A stretch of DNA of 61,838 nucleotides from Streptomyces sp. sk2.1 (GCF_008120935.1 NZ_RDBO01000077.1:1908435-1970272), one strand, 5' to 3'; shown: positions 50,874 through 59,946, counted from the stretch's first letter. The notes: generated from the sequence alone by a model not told the origin. Program-made: numbers and translations.

Positions 50874-53360
50874 GTGCCGGTGCGGCTGGTCCGGCGGGAC
50901 GCACAACTCGACCTGATCGAGCGGCATCTGACGGCCGCCCGGCGGGGCGGGGGCGGTGCGGTGCTCGTCACCGGCAGTCCCGGCACCGGCAAGAGCGCGC
51001 TGCTGCGGGCCTTCGCCGAGCGGGCCGGGGACTCGGGCGCGCTGGTGCTGGACGCGTCCGCCTCACCGGCCGAGACGGATCTGCCGTTCGGCGTCGCGGG
51101 GCAACTGCTCAGCGGCGCGGGCCGGGATGCCGGACACCACCGTACGGAGCCCCCGCCGCCCCGTTCCCCCGCCCGGCCGGTCGTGCCCGGAAAGCCCGGC
51201 GACGATCCCGCGGTGCTCCACGAGGTCCTGCGCGAACTCGCCGCGACCGCCCCCGTGGTGGTCCTCGTCGACGACGCGCACCACATGGACGAGGTCTCCG
51301 CCCGGTGCCTGCTGTACGTGTGCGGGCGGCTCGCCGCGAACCGGATCCTGCTGGTGATGAGCGGCCCGCCGCGACCGCGCTCCCGGCCCCCGCTGCCCCT
51401 GCCGCTGGCCGAACTGCTGAGACACCCCCGCTGCACGCCCGTACCGCTCGCGCCCCTCGACGAGGACGGTGTCGCCGCGTTCCTCACCGCGTCCCCGGGC
51501 GGTGCGGCGGACCTGCCGACGGCACGACGGCTGGCCCCCGACTGGCACCGCTTCACCGGCGGGAACCCGCGACTGCTGTGCGGGCTGCTCGACGACCACC
51601 GGGACTGCGAGCCGGTGCGGCCGTCCCGGCCGGTGGCGGGCACGGCGTTCCGGCGGGCCGTCACCGGCTGTCTGCGGGGCGCCGGTGACCCGGCGGTCTC
51701 GGCCGCGCGGGCCCTGGCCGTGCTCGCCGACGCGGCGACGCTCACCCTGCTCGCCCGGCTGCTGGAACTCCCCGAGCGCGCGGTCGGCCCCTGCCTGGCC
51801 GAACTCGACGCGATCGGACTGCTGGACGGCGGACGGCTGCGCCACGAAGGGGTGCGGGCGGCCGTACTGGAGGAACTGTCCGCCCGGGAGTCCAACCGGC
51901 TGCACACCACGGCGGGCCGGATGCTGTACGAGAACGGCGCCGAACCGGCCTCGGTCGCCCGCCACCTGGTCGCCGCGGACACCGCCGGCGGCGGGCCCGG
52001 CCCGGCGTGGGCCGTCCCGCTGCTCGCCGAGGCGGCCCGGCACGCGATGAGTTCCGGCGGGGCGCGGCAGGCCGCGGAGTTCCTGCGCACCGCCCATCGG
52101 GCCGGTGGCCACGAGGCGGCCGGGCTGCTGACGGCGCTGGCCCGCGCCGAGTGGGAGGCCGACCCCGCAGCGGTGATCCGGCATCTGCCCGCCCTCGGAC
52201 GGACCCTCGCCGGTGCCCGGTGGCAGACGGCCGAGGACACGGCGGGAGCGATGGGGCTGCTGCTGTGGCACGGACGTCCCGCCGAGGTGGCACGGGCCCT
52301 GCCCGAAACCCCGCGCCCCGACGGCGCGGACGGTGCGGACGGAACCGGCGGGGTGGACGGGGCCGGTGGGGTGGGCGGACCGGCCGCGGCGTTGGCGTAC
52401 GTCTACCCGGGTACGGGCGTCGGACCGTACCCGTACGACGGCAGTGGGGAACGGCCCTCGCGGCACTCCCCTCACTCCCCGCATTCCCTCCACTCCCCGT
52501 ACCCCCCGTACTTCCCGTACGACGATCGTGGGGACGCGCGGGACGCCGACGGCATGGCCGAGCTCCGGGACGAGGCCGCCGAGCGGGTGCTGGCGTCGAT
52601 CGTCTACGACCACGCGCCACCGGCGCCCGTGGCCGCCGTCCTCTCGGCGCTCCTGCACACGGGGGAGACCGGGCGGGCCGCCCGGTGGTGCGGGCTGACG
52701 GCCGGCGGGGACCGGACGGGGGCCACCACGGCCCGCCGGGCGGTGGCCGCCGCGGCGGCGGCCGTGGTGCACGGCCGCACCGGTGCGTACGACATCGCGT
52801 CCGGGCACGCGGAGCGGGCGTTGTCGCTGATGTCACCGGGGGCGTGGGGCGTGGCCATCGGCATGCCGCTGTCCGCCGCCGTGCTGGCGGCGACGCGCCG
52901 GGGCGCGCACGAGGAGGCCGTGCGGTGGCTGCGCGTCCCGGTGCCCGCCGCGATGTTCCGCACCCGGGCCGGGCTGCACTACCTGCTGGCCAGGGGCCAT
53001 CACCAGCTGGCCGTCGGACGGCCGAAGGCCGCACTCGGCGACTTCCACGCCTGCCGGGACGTGCTGTCCGGGTGGCGACCGGAACTGCGGGGCGCCGTCG
53101 ACTGGGACACCCCGGCGGCCGATGCCCTGCGGGCGCTGCGCGGGGAGGACACCGGGAACGGGGACCCGATCGCCGGACTGACCGATGCCGAACGCCGGGT
53201 CGCGGTACTGGCCGCCGACGGCTGCACCAACCGGGCCATCGCGGCCCGGCTGTACGTCACCACCAGCACGGTGGAGCAGCATCTGACCCGGGTCTACCGC
53301 AAGTTGTGCGTGAAGTCGCGCGGGGACCTGGCACACCTGGTGACGGCCCGTCCGCACTGA
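50874..53360 (+). CDS. LAL-type (large LuxR-family, AAA ATPase) regulator
   Basis: An 828-aa regulator. The N-terminal ATPase has Walker A GSPGTGKSALLRAF and Walker B VVVLVDDAHHMDEV; a long helical/TPR-like middle follows; the C-terminal LuxR HTH is at about 758-822 (LTDAERRVAVLAADG, NRAIAARLYVTTSTVEQHLT). The middle contains a low-complexity insert of His-Ser-Pro repeats (HSPHSPHSLHSPYPPYFPY) around 52455-52520. GTG at 50874 is the likely start; GTG 50880 is possible. LAL proteins are cluster-situated activators of polyketide clusters. Confidence 0.87.
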   Translation: MPVRLVRRDAQLDLIERHLTAARRGGGGAVLVTGSPGTGKSALLRAFAERAGDSGALVLDASASPAETDLPFGVAGQLLSGAGRDAGHHRTEPPPPRSPARPVVPGKPGDDPAVLHEVLRELAATAPVVVLVDDAHHMDEVSARCLLYVCGRLAANRILLVMSGPPRPRSRPPLPLPLAELLRHPRCTPVPLAPLDEDGVAAFLTASPGGAADLPTARRLAPDWHRFTGGNPRLLCGLLDDHRDCEPVRPSRPVAGTAFRRAVTGCLRGAGDPAVSAARALAVLADAATLTLLARLLELPERAVGPCLAELDAIGLLDGGRLRHEGVRAAVLEELSARESNRLHTTAGRMLYENGAEPASVARHLVAADTAGGGPGPAWAVPLLAEAARHAMSSGGARQAAEFLRTAHRAGGHEAAGLLTALARAEWEADPAAVIRHLPALGRTLAGARWQTAEDTAGAMGLLLWHGRPAEVARALPETPRPDGADGADGTGGVDGAGGVGGPAAALAYVYPGTGVGPYPYDGSGERPSRHSPHSPHSLHSPYPPYFPYDDRGDARDADGMAELRDEAAERVLASIVYDHAPPAPVAAVLSALLHTGETGRAARWCGLTAGGDRTGATTARRAVAAAAAAVVHGRTGAYDIASGHAERALSLMSPGAWGVAIGMPLSAAVLAATRRGAHEEAVRWLRVPVPAAMFRTRAGLHYLLARGHHQLAVGRPKAALGDFHACRDVLSGWRPELRGAVDWDTPAADALRALRGEDTGNGDPIAGLTDAERRVAVLAADGCTNRAIAARLYVTTSTVEQHLTRVYRKLCVKSRGDLAHLVTARPH

Positions 53361-53423
53361 TCCCCGCTCGTACCGAGCCCCGTCCGTACCGAGCCCGTCC
53401 GCACCCGGATCAGTCCCTCCGTA

Positions 53424-54650
53424 CTACTGGTGTGTCACCGGGTTTCCGTGGAGGCCGCCGTCCGCGCACGGCCAGACACCGCTGTCCAGGGGGCCGAGGC
53501 CCGTCCGCCGCAGGACGAAGAGTTCGTCGTGGAGGGTGAAGAGCACCCTCCCCCGGTCGAGCAGCATGATTCTGCTCATCACGGCGCGCTCCTCGCCCTC
53601 CGGGGCGAACAACTCCCGCATCCGCGATCCGGCGTCGACGGCGAGCAGCCGGCCGTCCCGCCAGAACACCGCGGTGCCCTCGTCGTCCAGGGCCGGGTAG
53701 GTGGTGTAGTAGCCGGAGAGCTCGGGGCCGTGCCGCACCGTGCCGTCGGGATCGAGGCGGACGAAGCGCGAACGGGACGGCAGGACGTTCTCGGACTCGG
53801 GTCCGCTGATGGCGCCGTGCCGGTCGACCAGCGACATCGTGTGCGTCGGCCATTCCCGTACCACGGCGCCGGAGGAGTCGTGGTGGGCGGTTCCGAACGC
53901 GCCGTAGCCCTGGGAACCGATCAGGAACTCGCCCGGTCCGACGATCGCCTTGTGGCGACCGGGCCCGGGTGTGCTCGCGGCGACGGGCCGACCGGTGGCG
54001 GTGTCCAGGAAGAACGTGACGGATATGCCGCTCCTGCCGTCGGCGAACGTCGCGGCGACGCGGTGACCCGAGACCAGCAACGGCTCCCAGCGGTGCGCCT
54101 CCACCGTCTGCGGAGTCCACGGCTTCGAGGGCCGTATCTCCCAGTCCGTCTCCGCACCGATCTCGACACAGCCCGGAAACGACAACCGGTCGAGCACGGC
54201 CGGTGTCGACCATCGCACCGAGCCGTCCCCGTCGTGACGTGCGACCCGCGGATGGCGGCCGGCCGGGACGACACGGCCCCGCCCTGCGGGCAGCCAGGAC
54301 GCGCACACGCCGTCGGGCAGCACCACGAACGCGCCGAGGTGTTCGTGGGGTTCGTGGTCGGGGACGACCGAACGCAGAGTCGAGCCGGTGGCGTCCAGCT
54401 CGGTCAGCACGACACCCTCCGGCCCGCTATGGGCGACCCACACCGATCCGTCCGGACCCACGCGCGGCGGGCCCGGGCGTCCGTCGAACCTGCGGCGCCA
54501 CAGGACCTCCCCGTCCACGTCCACGGCGGTGAGCACCGTGGTGGACAGGTCCTTGCCGTCGTAACCGGTGACGAGGACGGGCCCACCGGAATCCGGTGCC
54601 GCCAGACCCCACACCTGCCCGGACATCGGTACACGCCGCGGTTCAGCCAT
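53424..54650 (-). CDS. Beta-propeller-like protein of unknown function
   Basis: A 408-aa protein with no signal peptide. It has at least six repeated sheet blades in the style of PQQ/WD40-like propellers: GPVLVTGYDGKDLSTTVLTA, GSVWVAHSGPEGVVLTELDA, GRPGPPRVGPDG and GTAVFWRDGRLLAVDAG. No ligand site or catalytic motif is recognised. The location, minus strand between the LAL regulator and the dehydrogenase terminator, gives no clear link to the cluster. Related genes are scattered in streptomycetes, so it may be a bystander. Confidence 0.7.
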   Translation of the reverse strand: MAEPRRVPMSGQVWGLAAPDSGGPVLVTGYDGKDLSTTVLTAVDVDGEVLWRRRFDGRPGPPRVGPDGSVWVAHSGPEGVVLTELDATGSTLRSVVPDHEPHEHLGAFVVLPDGVCASWLPAGRGRVVPAGRHPRVARHDGDGSVRWSTPAVLDRLSFPGCVEIGAETDWEIRPSKPWTPQTVEAHRWEPLLVSGHRVAATFADGRSGISVTFFLDTATGRPVAASTPGPGRHKAIVGPGEFLIGSQGYGAFGTAHHDSSGAVVREWPTHTMSLVDRHGAISGPESENVLPSRSRFVRLDPDGTVRHGPELSGYYTTYPALDDEGTAVFWRDGRLLAVDAGSRMRELFAPEGEERAVMSRIMLLDRGRVLFTLHDELFVLRRTGLGPLDSGVWPCADGGLHGNPVTHQ

Positions 54651-54715
54651 GGGTTCGGCCCCCTCTTTCCCCGATCGGGCGGATCAGGAGCCTACACAGG
54701 CGCGCAGGAGCGGTG

Positions 54716-54756
54716 CGGTGCCTTTCCCGTGACGGTTCATCACGGGAAAGGCACCG
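54716..54756 (-). terminator. Terminator after the dehydrogenase gene
   Basis: Two perfect 17-bp arms (54716-54732, 54740-54756) with a 7-nt loop start 10 bp beyond the stop of the minus-strand dehydrogenase gene. The stem probably ends the ccr-dehydrogenase transcript. Confidence 0.85.
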
Positions 54757-54766
54757 GTGGGGTCCG

Positions 54767-56560
54767 TCAGCGGCGGGCGCCCGTCGTGCGCAGGCCGCGT
54801 CCGTTCTTGCGGCCGAGCAGGCCCGCGGCCACCAACTCGCCGAGGGCTGCGGCCGGTTCGTACTCGGGGGTGCGGAAGCACTCGTACAGCCGGTTCTGGA
54901 TGGCGAGCGAGACGTCGAGGCCGATGGTGTCCAGGAGCGCGAACGGGCCCATGGGGTAACCGAATCCGGACCGGATCGCGTGATCGGTCTCCTCGATGTC
55001 CGCGTCGTGCCGCTCCAGCAGGGCGAGGGCCGCGCCGAGATAGGGGAACAGCAGGCTGTTGACGATGAAGCCGGTGCGGTCCGGACACGTCACCGTCGTC
55101 TTGCCGAGGGTGCGGCAGAAGGCGTGTGCCGTCGCCAGGGTCGTCGGGGCCACCGTGTCCGTGTGTGCCAGCTCCACCAGCTTCATCACGGGGGCCGGGT
55201 TGAAGAAGTGGATGCCCACGACGTCGGCCGGGCGGCCGGACGCCTCGGCGCACGCGGCGACCGAGAGGCTGGACGTGGTGGTGGCCAGTACCGTGCCGGG
55301 AGCACAGACCCCGCCGAGCGCCGCGAACATCGCACGCTTGACGTCGAGGTCCTCGGCGACCGCCTCGATGACCAGGTCGCAGTCGGCCAGTGCCGCCATG
55401 TCGTGGGCGCCGGTGAGGAGTTCACCGGCCGACGCCTTGGCCTCGACGGTGACCCTGCCCCGCCGTACGCCCCGGGTCAGGGAGTCGGCGACGGCGTCCA
55501 GCGCCCGCTGCGCCTTCTCCGGGTCGCGGGCCACCAGGACCGTGGGGTACCCCGCCGTGGCCGTGACCTCGGCGATGCCGCGCGCCATCGCGCCGGAGCC
55601 GAGCACACCCACCCGGCGCACCGGCGCACCGTCCGGCTCGCCGGAGCCGTCGGCCGGCCGGCCGAGCACGGCACCGGTCTCGTCGTACGTGTGGAAGCCC
55701 TCGCCGGTGGTACGGCCCAGGCGCCCGGCCGCCACCATCCGGCTGAGCAGCGGGGCGGGCTCGAAGGCGCTGTCACCGGTGCGCCGCCACAGCTCCGTCA
55801 GTGCTGCGTGGGCGGTGCCCAGGCCGATGCGGTCGAGCGTCTCCAGCGGGCCGGCCGGCAGCCCGCAGCCCAGCCGCATGGCGGTGTCGATGTCGTGCTG
55901 GGTGGCGTAGCCCTCGTCGAAGAGGATCACGGCACGGTTGAGGAACCCGAGGACCAGGGCGGTGGCGTCGGCGGCGGGCCGGGCACCGACCTCGACCGGG
56001 GCGAGCCCGGCCGAGGCCACCAGCGCGTCCACGGCGGCGGCGGTCTCCGGGGAGGTCAGGGCCGTCCGCACCGGTTCGACGGGGCCGCCGGGGACGGGCG
56101 GGGTGAACAGGCGCAGCCCCGCCACGTCGGCCGGCCGGCCGGTGGCGATGGCCAGGCGCGTGACCGGCAGCGCCGCCGTGGTGGTCAGTACCGGGGTACC
56201 GGGCGGGCAGACCGAGACGATCCTGCCGAGCGCGTCGGTCTTGGCGGCGAGGTCCTCCGGGACCGCCTCGATGACCAGACCGGCCGCGCCCAGCGCGGCG
56301 TGGTCGGCGGTGAAGGTGACATCGGGGCGGTCGGGGCCGTCCCCGGCGGCGATGACGGCCTTGAGCCGCCCGGCCACGCGGGCCAGGACGTCCAGGTCGG
56401 TGTCCACGGCGACGACGGTGTGGCCCGCGCCGTGCAGCAGGTGCAGGAGTGCCTCGCCCGTCGGGCCCAGGCCGACGATGCCCGTCACGGGTGCGGGGGT
56501 GGCGGTGTCCGTCGTGGCCGTGCCCGCCGCGGGCGTGGTGTCGCTCTGTCGCGCAGTCAT
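54767..56560 (-). CDS. Tandem-domain 3-hydroxyacyl-CoA dehydrogenase
   Basis: A 597-aa protein with two complete 3-hydroxyacyl-CoA dehydrogenase units. Unit 2 (about 315-590) has an intact Rossmann motif (RRVGVLGSGAMARGIAEVTA), the catalytic His in VVGIHFFNPAPVMKLVEL, and DRTGFIVNSLLFPYL. Unit 1 (about 28-300) keeps the fold (VTGIVGLGPTGEALLHLL, DIDTAMRLGCGLPAGPLETL) but has AGLRLFTPPVPG, so Arg replaces His and the Asn motif is gone. Only the second half should be active on a 3-hydroxyacyl-CoA/3-oxoacyl-CoA pair. It would reduce the KASIII product on the way to a crotonyl-type CoA for CCR. Its ATG overlaps the ccr stop by 4 nt. Confidence 0.9.
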   Translation of the reverse strand: MTARQSDTTPAAGTATTDTATPAPVTGIVGLGPTGEALLHLLHGAGHTVVAVDTDLDVLARVAGRLKAVIAAGDGPDRPDVTFTADHAALGAAGLVIEAVPEDLAAKTDALGRIVSVCPPGTPVLTTTAALPVTRLAIATGRPADVAGLRLFTPPVPGGPVEPVRTALTSPETAAAVDALVASAGLAPVEVGARPAADATALVLGFLNRAVILFDEGYATQHDIDTAMRLGCGLPAGPLETLDRIGLGTAHAALTELWRRTGDSAFEPAPLLSRMVAAGRLGRTTGEGFHTYDETGAVLGRPADGSGEPDGAPVRRVGVLGSGAMARGIAEVTATAGYPTVLVARDPEKAQRALDAVADSLTRGVRRGRVTVEAKASAGELLTGAHDMAALADCDLVIEAVAEDLDVKRAMFAALGGVCAPGTVLATTTSSLSVAACAEASGRPADVVGIHFFNPAPVMKLVELAHTDTVAPTTLATAHAFCRTLGKTTVTCPDRTGFIVNSLLFPYLGAALALLERHDADIEETDHAIRSGFGYPMGPFALLDTIGLDVSLAIQNRLYECFRTPEYEPAAALGELVAAGLLGRKNGRGLRTTGARR

Positions 56561-57909
56561 GAGGTCCGCGCCTCCTCTTCCCGGAACCGGTTGATGGCGT
56601 CGATGTGCTTCTCGCGCATTTCCTCGTCCCGGACGCCGAGTCCCTCGAGCGGGGCCAGGGCCAGCACGCCGACCTTGCCCTGGTGGAGGTTGCGGTGCAC
56701 CTCGTACGCGGCCTGGCCGGTCTCCTCCAGGGAGTGGACCCTGGAGAGGGTGGGGTGGATCTTCCCCTTGGCGATCAGGCGGTTGGCCTCCCACGCCTCG
56801 CGGTAGTTGGCGAAGTGCGAGCCGACGATCCGCTTCAGCGACATCCACAGGTAGCGGTTGTCGTACTCGTGCATGTAGCCCGAGGTCGAGGCGCAGGTGG
56901 TGATGGTGCCGCCCTTGCGGGTGACGTAGACGGAGGCGCCGAAGGTCTCGCGGCCGGGGTGCTCGAAGACGATGTCCACGTCCTCGCCGCCGGTCAGTTC
57001 GCGGATGCGCTTGCCGAAGCGCTTCCACTCGCGCGGGTCCTGGGTCCGCTCGTCCTTCCAGAACCGGTAGCCCTCGGCGTTGCGGTCGATGATCGCCTCG
57101 GCGCCCATCCGCCGGCAGATCTCCGCCTTCCGTTCGCTGGAGACCACGCAGATCGGGTTGGCGCCGCCCGCCAGTGCCAACTGCGTCGCGTACGAACCGA
57201 GTCCGCCGCTGGCGCCCCAGATCAGCACGTTGTCGCCCTGCTTCATGCCCGCGCCGTTGCGCGAGACGAGCTGGCGGTACGCGGTCGAGTTGACCAGACC
57301 GGGGGCCGCGGCCTCCTCCCAGCTCAGGTGCTCGGGCTTGGGCATCAGCTGGTTCGACTTCACCAGTGCGAGCTGCGCCAGTCCGCCGAAGTTGGTCTCG
57401 AAGCCCCAGATGCGCTGCTCCGGGTCGAGCATCGTGTCGTTGTGCCCATCCGCCGACTCCAGCTCCACCGACAGGCAGTGCGCCACGACCCGGTCGCCGG
57501 ACCGCCACCGGTTCACCCCGGGCCCGGTGCGCAGGACGACGCCCGCCAGGTCGGAACCGAGGACGTGGTACGGCTGGTCGTGGCGGGCGGCGCCGGGGAA
57601 CCGCCTGGCGTACCGCTCCAGGAAACCGAAGGTCGGCAGCGGCTCGAAGATCGACGACCACACGGTGTTGTAGTTGATGGCGCTCGACATGACGGCGACC
57701 AGGGCCTCGCCCGGACCGGGCTCGGGGGTCGGTACGTCCTGGAGGTGCAACGACTTGCGCGGGTCCTTGTCCGCGGAGGCCATTCCCTCGAACATGCCGA
57801 CGTCCTCCTTGCGGACGACGGCACCTCGATAGCTCTCCGGGAGCCGCAGACCCGCGAAGTCCTGCGGCGTCGCGTCCTCGGAGAGAAGAGCACTGATGAT
57901 CTCGTCCAC
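56557..57909 (-). CDS. ccr: Crotonyl-CoA carboxylase/reductase
   Basis: A 450-aa MDR-family enoyl-CoA carboxylase/reductase that forms alkylmalonyl-CoA from enoyl-CoA, CO2 and NADPH. Motifs: GEALVAVMSSAINYNTVWSS, HVLGSDLAGVVLRTG, IWGFETNFGGLAQL (Phe-Glu of the CO2 site), NVLIWGASGGLGSYATQLAL, and a later GSHFANYREAWEAN (His of the CO2 site). GTG at 57909 with AGGGA upstream is preferred; an open frame runs 59 codons further through the repeat array. Its genomic partners (KASIII, dehydrogenase, thioesterase) point to a dedicated extender unit rather than the central ethylmalonyl-CoA route, whose other genes are 14 kb away. Confidence 0.94.
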   Translation of the reverse strand: MDEIISALLSEDATPQDFAGLRLPESYRGAVVRKEDVGMFEGMASADKDPRKSLHLQDVPTPEPGPGEALVAVMSSAINYNTVWSSIFEPLPTFGFLERYARRFPGAARHDQPYHVLGSDLAGVVLRTGPGVNRWRSGDRVVAHCLSVELESADGHNDTMLDPEQRIWGFETNFGGLAQLALVKSNQLMPKPEHLSWEEAAAPGLVNSTAYRQLVSRNGAGMKQGDNVLIWGASGGLGSYATQLALAGGANPICVVSSERKAEICRRMGAEAIIDRNAEGYRFWKDERTQDPREWKRFGKRIRELTGGEDVDIVFEHPGRETFGASVYVTRKGGTITTCASTSGYMHEYDNRYLWMSLKRIVGSHFANYREAWEANRLIAKGKIHPTLSRVHSLEETGQAAYEVHRNLHQGKVGVLALAPLEGLGVRDEEMREKHIDAINRFREEEARTS

Positions 57910-57959
57910 GTGAATTCCCTGATTCTCTTGAGAGCCGAGGAGAGCGAAGCGGGCCACCG

Positions 57960-58024
57960 TGTCCGTCACGGGTGTCTGCCACAGGTGTCCGTGGCGGATG
58001 TCCGTCACGGGTGTCCGTCCAGCG
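57960..58024. repeat. Five 13-bp tandem repeats in the ccr / thioesterase promoter
   Basis: TGTC-containing 13-bp units start at 57960, 57973, 57986, 57999 and 58012, exactly 13 bp apart: TGTCCGTCACGGG, TGTCTGCCACAGG, TGTCCGTGGCGGA, TGTCCGTCACGGG, TGTCCGTCCAGCG. The invariant part is TGTC. The array occupies the centre of the divergent intergenic region (57910-58168), about 50 bp from ccr and 145 bp from the thioesterase start. Probably a multi-site binding array for a cluster regulator. Confidence 0.85.
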
Positions 58025-58168
58025 TGGGACACCGCACCGCCCCCGGGGCACCCCTGTCCGCCCCCAGAAGGCGCGCGCCCGGTCATAGGGGGCGATTAGG
58101 GGAGGACCGGGAGCGGGGCGCGCACCCATCCTGTGCGCAGGCCCCACTCGGATCGGCTAGGAGAACTC

Positions 58169-58930
58169 ATGACGGGAATCCCCGGCGACAGCCCCTGGTT
58201 CAGGAACTACCGGCCCGCCCCCGACGCACCCGTGCGCCTGGTCTGCCTGCCGCACGCCGGCGGTTCGGCCAGCTTCTACTTCCCGGTGGCGCGGGAGCTC
58301 TCGCCGCAGGTGGAGGTCCTGGCCGTCCAGTACCCCGGCCGGCAGGACCGCCGCACCGAGCCGGCCGCCACCGACCTGGAGGCGCTCGCCGACCGGATCG
58401 CCGAGGCGCTGGGTCCGTGGACGGACCGGCCGTACGCGCTGTTCGGGCACAGCATGGGCGCCGTCGTCGGCTTCGAGGTGGCCCGCCGGATGGAAGCCGC
58501 GGGCGACGGCCCCGTCGAACTGTTCGTCTCCGGCCGCAGCGCCCCCTCCCTGGACCGCGCGGACGCGTGGTACCCGGACACCGACGAGGAGGTCGTCGCC
58601 GAGATCCGGAAGCTGGACGGAACGGGGGGCGCGCTGCTCGACGACGAGGAGACGCTGCGCATGATCCTGCCCGCGCTGCGCGCCGACTACCGGGCGGTGC
58701 GCGGCTACCACTACCGTCCGGGCCCGGCACTGGACTGCCCCGTCACCGCGTTCACCGGCGACCACGACCCCAAGGCGCGCATCGAGAACGTACAGGCGTG
58801 GGTGAACCACACCAGCTCGGGCTTCGGCCTGCGGGTGCTGCCCGGTGGGCACTTCTTCCTCGTCGACGAACAGGAAGAGGTGCTCCGCACGGTCCGGGAG
58901 CGGCTGGCCCGGACCCCGGTGGCGGCATGA
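58169..58930 (+). CDS. Type II thioesterase
   Basis: A 253-aa alpha/beta hydrolase of the external (type II) thioesterase family. Nucleophile Ser95 lies in FGHSMGAVVG, the oxyanion/N-terminal segment is VCLPHAGGSASFYFPV, and the C-terminal His is in PGGHFFLVDEQ. Such enzymes clear wrongly primed carrier proteins in PKS/NRPS systems, or may release a free acid. ATG at 58169 follows TAGGAGA. Its stop overlaps the KASIII start by 4 nt. Divergent from ccr across the repeat array. Confidence 0.92.
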   Translation: MTGIPGDSPWFRNYRPAPDAPVRLVCLPHAGGSASFYFPVARELSPQVEVLAVQYPGRQDRRTEPAATDLEALADRIAEALGPWTDRPYALFGHSMGAVVGFEVARRMEAAGDGPVELFVSGRSAPSLDRADAWYPDTDEEVVAEIRKLDGTGGALLDDEETLRMILPALRADYRAVRGYHYRPGPALDCPVTAFTGDHDPKARIENVQAWVNHTSSGFGLRVLPGGHFFLVDEQEEVLRTVRERLARTPVAA

Positions 58931-59946
58931 CCGTGTACTCGCCCGCCCCGGGCGGCACCGGCATCCTCGGCACCGGCTCGTACCTGCCCGAACGGGTCGT
59001 CACCAACGAGACGGTCGCCGCCCGTGCCGGGGTCACCGCCGAATGGATCGAGCGCAAGACCGGCATCCGTGAGCGGCGCTACGCCGCGGACCACGAGGCC
59101 GCGTCGGACCTCGCCACCGAGGCCGCCGTACGGGCCCTGGCCGATGCCGGGGCCGGGCCGGACGACCTCGCCTGGATCGTCGTCGCGACCTCCACCCCCG
59201 ACCATCCGCAGCCGGCCACGGCCGCGTTCGTGCAGCACCGGATCGGCGCGCGCCGGGCGGCGGCCTTCGACGTGAACGCCGTGTGCGCCGGATTCATCGC
59301 CGCGCTGCACACCTGCTCCCGGCTGCTGGCCGGGCCCGGGACCGACGGGCGGCAGCGCCTGGGACTCGTCGTCGGCAGCGAGGTCTACTCGCGCATCATC
59401 GACCCCGGGGACCGCAGGACCGCGCCGCTGTTCGGGGACGGGGCGGGCGCCGTGGTGCTCGGCCCGGTGCCCGGGGACCGAGGTCTCCTGGGCACGGGCA
59501 TGCGCACCGACGGCCATCTGCACGATTTGATCGGCGTCACCGCGGGCGGCAGCAGGAAACCCGCGTCGGAGAAGACCGTCGCCCGCGGCGACCACTTCTT
59601 CCGGATGCGGGGGAGGGACGTGCGGGCCTTCGTGGAACGGGAGCTGCCGGACGCCGTCGCGGGCACCCTCGACGCCTTCCGGGTCACGGCCGACGAGATC
59701 GACCACTTCGTGCCGCACCAGGCCAACGGCGAGATGCTGCGGAGCGTGGCCAGCGGGCTCGGGCTGACCTCGGCACGGGTCCACCTCCCGGTGGAACGGC
59801 ACGGGAACACCGGGGCCGCCTCGATCCCGCTGGCACTCGACCATGCCCGTCGCACGGACGGGCCGGTCGACGACGACCTGGTGCTGCTGGCGGGATTCGG
59901 CGGCGGAATGACCCTCGGAACCACCCTGTTGCGCTGGGGCCGTTAG
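58927..59946 (+). CDS. 3-oxoacyl-ACP synthase III (KASIII) family protein
   Basis: A 339-aa FabH-like ketosynthase with an intact Cys120 (FDVNAVCAGFI), His264 (FVPHQANGEM) and Asn294 (RHGNTGAAS) triad. FabH-type enzymes condense acyl-CoA with malonyl-ACP. In clusters with a 3-hydroxyacyl-CoA dehydrogenase and CCR they supply branched or long alkylmalonyl-CoA extender units. The ATG at 58927 overlaps the thioesterase stop (ATGA), and a strong terminator follows the gene. It is not the housekeeping FabH, because no fabD/acpP/fabF genes adjoin it. Confidence 0.92.
   Translation: MTVYSPAPGGTGILGTGSYLPERVVTNETVAARAGVTAEWIERKTGIRERRYAADHEAASDLATEAAVRALADAGAGPDDLAWIVVATSTPDHPQPATAAFVQHRIGARRAAAFDVNAVCAGFIAALHTCSRLLAGPGTDGRQRLGLVVGSEVYSRIIDPGDRRTAPLFGDGAGAVVLGPVPGDRGLLGTGMRTDGHLHDLIGVTAGGSRKPASEKTVARGDHFFRMRGRDVRAFVERELPDAVAGTLDAFRVTADEIDHFVPHQANGEMLRSVASGLGLTSARVHLPVERHGNTGAASIPLALDHARRTDGPVDDDLVLLAGFGGGMTLGTTLLRWGR

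Noticed and set aside
56557..57909. This ccr as the missing gene of the central ethylmalonyl-CoA operon
   Set aside because: It is paired with KASIII, the dehydrogenase and thioesterase and lies 14 kb from the pathway genes. A cluster-specific extender-unit role fits better, though it could serve both.
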